Source: Bacteroidetes bacterium UBA4414 (GTDB taxonomy: Bacteria; Bacteroidota; Bacteroidia; Chitinophagales; Chitinophagaceae). Taken from it: a stretch of DNA of 28,664 nt. The notes beneath the pieces were generated by a model. That model had not been told where the DNA came from. It worked only from the letters and a program-made list of their open reading frames with translations, and made no database searches. The stretch is taken from assembly GCA_002389765.1 (NCBI GenBank), contig DGQM01000002.1:15234-43897 (forward strand). The letters are read 5' to 3'. The translations under genes and the position numbers were made by a program. Below are positions 23,948 through 28,664 of the stretch, piece by piece (position 1 is the first letter of the stretch; the number at the start of each line of letters is the position of its first letter).

Positions 23948-23975
23948 AATAGCCACTTTTATAGTGGCTATTTTT
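23948..23975 (+). terminator. Rho-independent terminator of sucC
   Basis: AATAGCCACT (23948-23957) pairs with AGTGGCTATT (23963-23972) around a five-base loop and continues into T residues. It lies 29 bases after the sucC stop codon. Confidence 0.88.
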
Positions 23976-24080
23976 ATTTGTTATGATTGACTTACGGGTT
24001 GCGGCAAACCATACAAACAGGAAGAGCCAGAATAGATGTATAGCGCATACTTTAAATAATCTTTTGTGTTATTTATTACC

Positions 24081-24117
24081 ACATGTCTTAATATTGTAAA
24101 TATTAAGACATGTTTTT
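24081..24117 (+). terminator. Perfect 15-bp hairpin with T tail, terminator-like
   Basis: ACATGTCTTAATATT (24081-24095) and its exact complement (24099-24113) flank a three-base loop, and the right arm runs into TTTTTG. It looks like an intrinsic terminator but has no gene directly upstream other than sucC, which already has one. It may end a small RNA or serve as an operator. Confidence 0.5.
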
Positions 24118-24158
24118 GTTAGTACTCACTAAACATTTTACAATTACGTTATAGTACT

Positions 24159-24220
24159 GTATATCAATACTTAGCAATTATAACTATCTTACCTCGCCCT
24201 TTGTTTACGTATATCAATAC
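24159..24220 (+). repeat. Two 12-bp direct repeats, possible operators
   Basis: GTATATCAATAC occurs at 24159-24170 and again at 24209-24220, a spacing of 50 bases or about five helical turns. The first overlaps the expected -33 region and the second the expected start site of a promoter with TATCTTAC (24185-24192). The arrangement fits binding of a regulator on one face of the DNA, but no regulator is identified. Confidence 0.5.
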
Positions 24221-24242
24221 ACTTAAAGGAATTAAGGACTAA

Positions 24243-25784
24243 ATGTTTAAACGTATCATAATCAGCGGCTTATTACTTGGCACATGTCATGTCAATGCGC
24301 AGCAGTTCATAGGACTAACTACCAATAATTATCCGGCAATTATGCAATTGCCATCAAATCCTGCATTGGTAAATAACGCGCTGACAGGAGCTGAGATTAA
24401 CCTGATATCAGTAAATGCTTTAGCAGGCAACAATGCATATCAGGTAAGTGGCGCATGGCTGATGAAAGGCGATTTTGAAAAAGAAGCCAGAGAAGGCTAT
24501 GAATATAGCCGGATGAGCAATAACCAACGCAAGCGTGCATGGGCCAATGTAGATATTATGGGGCCGGCGGTATCATTCAGTGTCAAAAAGCAATATCAAG
24601 TAGGTATATACACACGTACGCGTGCCATTGTTAATGCCGGAAACATCAGTACAGAGCAATTAAAAATTTATACAGACGAGAATAACCCTGAATACTACAA
24701 CCATACTTTAAACTTCAAAAAAGTTGGTGCTTCTGCACATGCATTTGGCGAGGTAGGTATCACCCTAGGCAAAATGCTGCGCGAAGATGAGTACTACAAA
24801 TTAAGTGCTGGTGTTACAGTAAAGTACCTGATTGGCTATGCAGCTATTAATGCATTTGCCGGCGATTTAACATACCAAAGGGCTGGCGATACCGCAATGT
24901 ATGCAAAAGGAGATATTACAGCACTCTATACATACAATACAGTACCCGGACAAACATCAGACCTTGTGCAACGTGCAGGCCGCGGTGGTTTGGGCTTAGA
25001 TATTGGTATACAATACGCTTATCATCCTTATGTAGAGTTAGATAAAAAAGATATCTACAAGTACAAGTTAGGCATATCCATCACAGACATCGGCAGTGTT
25101 GGCTATATTGGCGATAGAGGAAGTGCCGCTTATGCGCTTAATGCCGGTAAAACAAACTTATCTGATCTTGAGTTTATAGACTCTGACCAACAAGAATACT
25201 CTTATTATCTTAAAAGGCAAACAGAATCTGGCAGGTTAAAGCAAAATGAGACCGGAGAAAAATTCAGGATTGGCTTGCCTACCGCACTGCGTGCTAATTT
25301 TGATTACAATGCAGGTGGTGGCTTGTTTTTATCCATAAATACATTGTTGAACTTAAAAGGTAGCAATGGCAGTATATTCAGGCCGGGCTATGTCAGTTAT
25401 TTGAATCTGACACCTAGAATAGATCTCAAGTTTTTCAAGTTCGGGCTGCCTATTACATTAATGCGCTACACAAACTTGAATATGGGTGCTATTGTATACA
25501 TGGGCCCATTGTTTATTGGTACTAACACACTGATTTCTGCCATTGCAGGACAAAATATCAGTAATGCAGATGTATATACAGGCCTTGCCGTTAAGCTTAC
25601 TAAACGTGAAAAAGTAGTAAGACAGCGTACGTTTGATAATGGATATGATGATCCGACAAATGGTATTAAACGTTTTATCCCTAGATTCCTGCGTGGTGGC
25701 AGCGAGGAAAAACGATCTCGCAGAAACTTGATATGCCCACCGGGTGGCATGCGCAATAACAGTTACAAAAGCTACTACAGATAA
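24243..25784 (+). CDS. Outer-membrane beta-barrel-like protein (DUF5723-like)
   Basis: A 513-residue exported protein with a signal peptide ending near CHVNAQ. The mature part opens with LTTNNYPAIMQLPSNPALVN, the NPA motif typical of Bacteroidota outer-membrane barrel families related to DUF5723 and PorV-like proteins. It continues with alternating amphipathic strands rich in Tyr, Gly and Asn (VGIYTRTRAIVNAGN, KVGASAHAFGEVGITL, YKYKLGISITDIGSVGYIG). The C-terminal 60 residues are unusual: a basic Arg/Lys-rich tail (RGGSEEKRSRRN) after the last strand, possibly periplasmic. It is likely an outer-membrane protein of unknown function. The ATG at 24243 follows AAGGACTAA, a weak ribosome binding site. 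It has its own promoter region with repeats and ends in a shared terminator with the convergent lipoprotein. Confidence 0.75.
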   Translation: MFKRIIISGLLLGTCHVNAQQFIGLTTNNYPAIMQLPSNPALVNNALTGAEINLISVNALAGNNAYQVSGAWLMKGDFEKEAREGYEYSRMSNNQRKRAWANVDIMGPAVSFSVKKQYQVGIYTRTRAIVNAGNISTEQLKIYTDENNPEYYNHTLNFKKVGASAHAFGEVGITLGKMLREDEYYKLSAGVTVKYLIGYAAINAFAGDLTYQRAGDTAMYAKGDITALYTYNTVPGQTSDLVQRAGRGGLGLDIGIQYAYHPYVELDKKDIYKYKLGISITDIGSVGYIGDRGSAAYALNAGKTNLSDLEFIDSDQQEYSYYLKRQTESGRLKQNETGEKFRIGLPTALRANFDYNAGGGLFLSINTLLNLKGSNGSIFRPGYVSYLNLTPRIDLKFFKFGLPITLMRYTNLNMGAIVYMGPLFIGTNTLISAIAGQNISNADVYTGLAVKLTKREKVVRQRTFDNGYDDPTNGIKRFIPRFLRGGSEEKRSRRNLICPPGGMRNNSYKSYYR

Positions 25785-25787
25785 TAA

Positions 25788-25816
25788 AAAAAGGATGCTC
25801 AATGAGCATCCTTTTT
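25788..25816. terminator. Bidirectional Rho-independent terminator
   Basis: Bases 25788-25800 (AAAAAGGATGCTC) are the perfect complement of 25804-25816 around a three-base loop, with A-runs on the left and T-runs on the right. It can terminate both the barrel gene (plus) and the convergent lipoprotein gene (minus), which end on either side. Confidence 0.92.
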
Positions 25817-25834
25817 GTTTGTAGCTTTTGAAGC

Positions 25835-26407
25835 TTATCTCTTTTCTACATAAAAATTCATTGCCTTGAATGTAACTGTATCGTTAGGATCAGGCACAGG
25901 AAGAATTGGTTCAATATTCCTCAACCTTCCACTAAACACGCCTCTTGTTACATTATTTTCGTTTGACTTTATAACTGCATTGAAAGTGTCTTTGTCAGTA
26001 GGATTGGCGATATACTTCTTATGCACTTTGCGTACTGTATCATAAACTGAGTAAGTAAACACTGCATTAGTCAGTGTATCGTCTTTCTTAGAACCAAAGC
26101 CATCATTGCTGACAGTCAGCGAGATTGTTCGCCAATATACGGTATCATTTTTAGCCATACCGTATATAGTACGCGTATTGTTGTCAGGGTTTATAGTATA
26201 GTAGGCCGGCGAAAATAATACCAGTCCGCCATCTATATAACCTTTCATGGTACCAATGTATACAATACCCGGAATTGTAGTGTCTAATGGGTTCAGAACA
26301 CCGCTTTGGTCCACTTTTGGGTTAGCATCATACTCACCATTATTGCACGATGTCATAGCTGTTACAACGCCCAATGTTAAAAGAGAACCTATAAGAAGTT
26401 TTTTCAT
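25835..26407 (-). CDS. Hypothetical lipoprotein
   Basis: A 190-residue lipoprotein. The signal peptide MKKLLIGSLLTLGVVTAMTS ends at Cys21 (TAMTSC), followed by NNGEYDANP. The mature protein is beta-rich with many Thr/Asn and short strand patterns (GIVYIGTMKGYIDGGLVLFSP, VYWRTISLTVSNDGF, VFTYSVYDTVRKVHKKYIA, GVFSGRLRNIEP), suggesting an eight- to ten-stranded sandwich or small lipocalin-like fold. I recognise no family. Residues 22-32 are a short disordered linker from the membrane. It is convergent with the outer-membrane barrel gene across a bidirectional terminator and lies 73 bases downstream of aspS on the same strand. It is probably attached to the outer membrane. Confidence 0.8.
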   Translation of the reverse strand: MKKLLIGSLLTLGVVTAMTSCNNGEYDANPKVDQSGVLNPLDTTIPGIVYIGTMKGYIDGGLVLFSPAYYTINPDNNTRTIYGMAKNDTVYWRTISLTVSNDGFGSKKDDTLTNAVFTYSVYDTVRKVHKKYIANPTDKDTFNAVIKSNENNVTRGVFSGRLRNIEPILPVPDPNDTVTFKAMNFYVEKR

Positions 26408-26480
26408 ACTGTATAATTACAAAGTATAAAGATAACAATCAGATTATAATTTCAAAATAGCTGTTTTTCACAACCTTTTA

Positions 26481-28250
26481 TCAGCTTTTGTGCTGCAGCC
26501 CTAATTCGTCCAATTGAGCTTTATCTACTGCACTTGGCGCATCCAGCATTACATCTCTGCCCGCGTTGTTTTTAGGGAAGGCTATAAAGTCGCGGATACT
26601 TTCCTGACCACCTAAAAGCGCACAGAGCCTATCGAAGCCAAAAGCGATACCACCATGCGGAGGTGCACCGTATTCAAAAGCTCCTAATAAGAAGCCAAAT
26701 TTCTCATGTGCTTCTTCCTTATCCATACCCAAAGCTGCAAACATCTTCTCTTGCAGGTCTTTCTGGTAGATGCGGATAGAACCACCACCTATTTCGGTAC
26801 CATTCAGCACAATATCGTAGGCATTAGCCTTGATTTCGCCGAAACGAGCAGGATTATTCATCAACTCAATCTGGTCCGGTTTAGGAGACGTAAACGGATG
26901 GTGACGTGCTATCCAGCGATTCTCTTCTTCTGCATATTCAAACAGCGGAAAGTCTATTACCCATAAAGGCTTATAATCATCAGGATTGCGCAGGCCAAGC
27001 TTGTTGCCCATTTCAAGGCGCAGTTCGCTCATTGCCTTGCGCGTACGTGTTTCTGCGCCAGCTAATATCAATATCAGGTCTCCTGCATTTGCACCACAGT
27101 ATTGAGCTAATTCTTTCAGTTTATCTTCACTGAAGAACTTATCTACGCTACTTTTGAAAGTACCGTCAGCATTGCATTTCACATTCACTACTCCACTCAT
27201 GCCAATCTGCGGGCGTTTCACCCATTCTGTCAGTTCGTCCAGTTGCTTACGCGTATATTCACTTGCACCGGGTACTGCAATAGCTAGTATCGTTTCTGCA
27301 TCGCTGAACACTTTGAAGTCTACACCATTCAGCACCTCTGCATATACTTTATTTTCAGCCTTCAGGTTTTGAATCTTCATCTCAAAACGAATATCAGGCT
27401 TATCGTTACCATAGTGCCACATGGCGTCATCCCACGTCATACGCGGAAAGTTATAATCTATCTCAACACCTTTTACATCTTTAAATACATGCTTGAAGAG
27501 CCCTTCAAACGTGTTCAAAATATCTTCCTGTTCCACAAAGCTCATTTCACAGTCTACTTGTGTAAACTCAGGCTGCCTGTCGGCACGCAAGTCCTCATCA
27601 CGGAAGCATTTTACTATCTGGTAATACCTGTCGTAACCGCTCACCATCAGCAATTGCTTGAATGTCTGCGGGCTTTGCGGTAAGGCATAAAACTGGCCTT
27701 CGTTCATGCGACTTGGTACTACAAAGTCGCGCGCGCCTTCCGGTGTGCTCTTTATCAGGAAAGGTGTTTCTATATCCCAAAAGCCTAAAGTGTCCAGATA
27801 GTTGCGCACACTGCGGTTAACTTTATATCGCAATTCCAGATTGCGCTTCAACGCAGGGCGACGCAAATCCAGATAACGATACTTCATTCGCAATTCATCG
27901 CCACCATCTGTTTCTTCCTCTATCGTAAACGGCGGTGTAGATGCACTATTCATTATGGCAAAATCATTCACCAATATCTCAATATCACCTGTAGGTAGTT
28001 TAGGATTCTTATTGCTACGCTCAGCAACTGTACCTTTTACCTGTAGTACAAACTCGCGACCAAGCGGTGTTTCATCAAGACGTGGATTCAGTGCTTCGTT
28101 GAATAACAACTGCGTAATGCCGTAACGGTCTCGCAGGTCTACAAACGTGATGCTACCAAATTTGCGAACGGTTTGTACCCATCCGGCAAGGGTTACTTCT
28201 GTTCCCTGATTATCCAACCTTAATTCGCCACAAGTATGACTACGATACAT
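26481..28250 (-). CDS. aspS: Aspartate-tRNA ligase
   Basis: A 589-residue class II aminoacyl-tRNA synthetase that charges tRNA-Asp. The N-terminal OB-fold anticodon-binding domain has TLAGWVQTVRKFGSITFVDL and YGITQLLFNE. The catalytic core shows KYRYLDLRRPALKRNLELR, motif 2 FRDEDLRADRQPEFTQVDCE and motif 3 GIAFGFDRL. The bacterial GAD insertion lies between (about 290-420). HPFTSPKP, GTEIGGGSIRIY and GAPPHGG are also canonical. Length is that of bacterial AspRS, which may be discriminating or non-discriminating; no adjacent gatCAB gene is seen to settle this. The start is the ATG at 28250, close to the OB-fold as in homologues (MYRSHTCGELRLDNQGTEVT). Confidence 0.97.
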   Translation of the reverse strand: MYRSHTCGELRLDNQGTEVTLAGWVQTVRKFGSITFVDLRDRYGITQLLFNEALNPRLDETPLGREFVLQVKGTVAERSNKNPKLPTGDIEILVNDFAIMNSASTPPFTIEEETDGGDELRMKYRYLDLRRPALKRNLELRYKVNRSVRNYLDTLGFWDIETPFLIKSTPEGARDFVVPSRMNEGQFYALPQSPQTFKQLLMVSGYDRYYQIVKCFRDEDLRADRQPEFTQVDCEMSFVEQEDILNTFEGLFKHVFKDVKGVEIDYNFPRMTWDDAMWHYGNDKPDIRFEMKIQNLKAENKVYAEVLNGVDFKVFSDAETILAIAVPGASEYTRKQLDELTEWVKRPQIGMSGVVNVKCNADGTFKSSVDKFFSEDKLKELAQYCGANAGDLILILAGAETRTRKAMSELRLEMGNKLGLRNPDDYKPLWVIDFPLFEYAEEENRWIARHHPFTSPKPDQIELMNNPARFGEIKANAYDIVLNGTEIGGGSIRIYQKDLQEKMFAALGMDKEEAHEKFGFLLGAFEYGAPPHGGIAFGFDRLCALLGGQESIRDFIAFPKNNAGRDVMLDAPSAVDKAQLDELGLQHKS

Positions 28251-28289
28251 ATTAAAAATTATAAATAAATATACTATTTCCTAAGTCCT

Positions 28290-28297
28290 GCAAGATA
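28290..28297 (-). promoter_or_regulatory. Possible -7 element of aspS
   Basis: On the minus strand TATCTTGC (28297-28290) resembles TAnnTTTG. It would give a leader of about 35 bases to the ATG at 28250. No convincing -33 box is seen at the expected distance. Confidence 0.35.
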
Positions 28298-28468
28298 CAT
28301 CGAATTAGCGGAATTGACCTTGCACCCGAACTACAAAACGGTTACGAATGGTTACGTTTTGCTTTGCAACACCATGACTGCAGATAAATCAATTAAACTT
28401 TTTGTGTTTTGTTGCAGTTTGTTGCAGATTTTAGCAATATCATTTTTTGTTCCCGCACTGCTTAAAAC

Positions 28469-28504
28469 TATTTGTCCTCTCTTTACAATAAGAGAGGACA
28501 AATA
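28469..28504 (-). terminator. Perfect 15-bp hairpin downstream of the T9SS cargo gene
   Basis: Bases 28469-28483 are the exact complement of 28490-28504, with a six-base loop. It starts 36 bases after the stop codon of the minus-strand gene at 28541, where a terminator is expected, but the T tract on that strand is short (AGTTTTAAG), so termination is only likely. Confidence 0.5.
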
Positions 28505-28540
28505 CACTGCAAATATACAATAAATAAATTATAAATAGCT

Positions 28541-28664
28541 CTATTCCTTCACCACCTTTACACTCATCCTATCACCTGCCTCTGTGCTCAGCAGCAACAC
28601 ATAGTTGCCCGGTACCAGATGTGCCATGTTCAGTTCTGTCGTTTCACTTGTTGATGTTGCCTTT
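28541..28664 (-). CDS. C-terminal tail of a T9SS type A sorting-domain protein (partial)
   Basis: The last 40 codons of a protein whose main part lies beyond the window. The ending LNMAHLVPGNYVLLL, then STEAGDRMSVKVVKE, followed by TAG, is characteristic of the type A sorting domain of type IX secretion cargo: a hydrophobic L-x-G-x-Y-x-L/V-x core and a final lysine-rich strand (K-V-V-K). This domain directs export across the outer membrane and is normally removed. The nature of the cargo (enzyme, adhesin) cannot be judged. It is the second T9SS substrate in the window, beside the type B protein at 13643. Confidence 0.85.
   Translation of the reverse strand, partial: KATSTSETTELNMAHLVPGNYVLLLSTEAGDRMSVKVVKE

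Larger units (their letters stand above)
23977..24242. other. Intergenic region with hairpin and repeats, no gene seen
   Basis: No convincing reading frame is present between the sucC terminator and the ATG at 24243. It contains a perfect 15-base inverted repeat with a T tail (24081-24117) and two 12-base direct repeats, GTATATCAATAC, exactly 50 bases apart (24159 and 24209). Between them TATCTTAC (24185-24192) could be the -7 element for the barrel gene downstream. The core ATATCAATAC also occurs at 23935-23944, before the sucC terminator. Confidence 0.6.
28251..28540. other. Intergenic region upstream of aspS with repeats, no gene seen
   Basis: About 290 bases between aspS and the T9SS cargo tail, both on the minus strand. 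It holds the possible aspS promoter, short tandem repeats (GGTTACG twice at 28338-28355; TTTGTTGCAG twice near 28407-28428) and a 15-base hairpin at 28469-28504. A short plus-strand frame across it has no supported start and is not counted as a gene. Confidence 0.55.

Noticed and set aside
28314..28523. Short plus-strand frame upstream of aspS
   Set aside because: It starts at TTG, spans the 15-base hairpin, is low in complexity and hydrophobic, and matches nothing I recognise; at most a later ATG at 28374 could start a 49-residue peptide.
1..28664. CRISPR array, tRNA, rRNA, transposase, integrase or attachment site
   Set aside because: I read for evenly spaced repeats, TTCGA-type T-arms and recombinase motifs and found none.

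Overview
The window looks like chromosomal DNA of a Bacteroidota bacterium, most likely of the Chitinophagaceae/Sphingobacteriales type. The evidence is a TonB-dependent receptor with a carboxypeptidase-like regulatory domain, two proteins with type IX secretion (T9SS) sorting domains, several promoters of the Bacteroidota TAnnTTTG (-7) type, few Shine-Dalgarno sequences, and the gene order miaB, sigma-54 activator, lptE, TPR protein, secG. The organism call is inference; no rRNA or other marker RNA gene is present. I found no tRNA, rRNA, CRISPR array, transposase or integrase.

Layout. 1-1690 (minus): a TonB receptor cut by the window edge, a DUF2147 protein just upstream of it, and a DUF6249-like membrane protein. 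1780-2800 (plus): an ECF sigma factor and a small two-TM protein that is probably its anti-sigma partner. Divergent copies of one ECF-type promoter (GTAACC-N16-CGTC) lie between the sigma gene and the DUF6249 gene. 2797-3450 (minus): a HAD phosphatase. 3581-7036 (plus): two M16 peptidases, one with the zinc motif and one without, closed by a terminator. 7183-12923 (plus): miaB, an enhancer-binding protein without a receiver domain, lptE, an acidic TPR protein, secG, a terminator, then mltG. 12958-16288: an AT-rich unknown gene, a broken gene remnant, a large T9SS type B protein, and a convergent small membrane gene that is the intact relative of the remnant. 16443-18734: gap and pgk, separated by an intrinsic terminator. 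18813-20264: a solitary, AT-rich KAP-type P-loop NTPase. 20312-22588: a duplicated-fold membrane protein, a TfoX-like protein, a DUF2007-like protein and a DUF72 protein. 22704-23918: sucC. 24243-25784: an outer-membrane barrel-like protein. 25835-28250 (minus): a lipoprotein and aspS. 28541-28664 (minus): the tail of a T9SS type A cargo protein.

Most of the window is core metabolism, translation and envelope biogenesis. LptE, SecG and MltG serve outer-membrane, secretion and peptidoglycan assembly; gap and pgk are consecutive glycolytic steps; sucC is TCA cycle; miaB and aspS act on tRNA. The least explained parts are the autoregulated ECF locus with its divergent target, the AT-rich KAP NTPase behind the pgk terminator, the duplicated-gene remnant flanking the T9SS gene, and the repeat- and hairpin-containing gap at 23977-24242. 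I do not see a complete new multi-gene system; the KAP gene is the best single candidate for an accessory, possibly defence-related, function.
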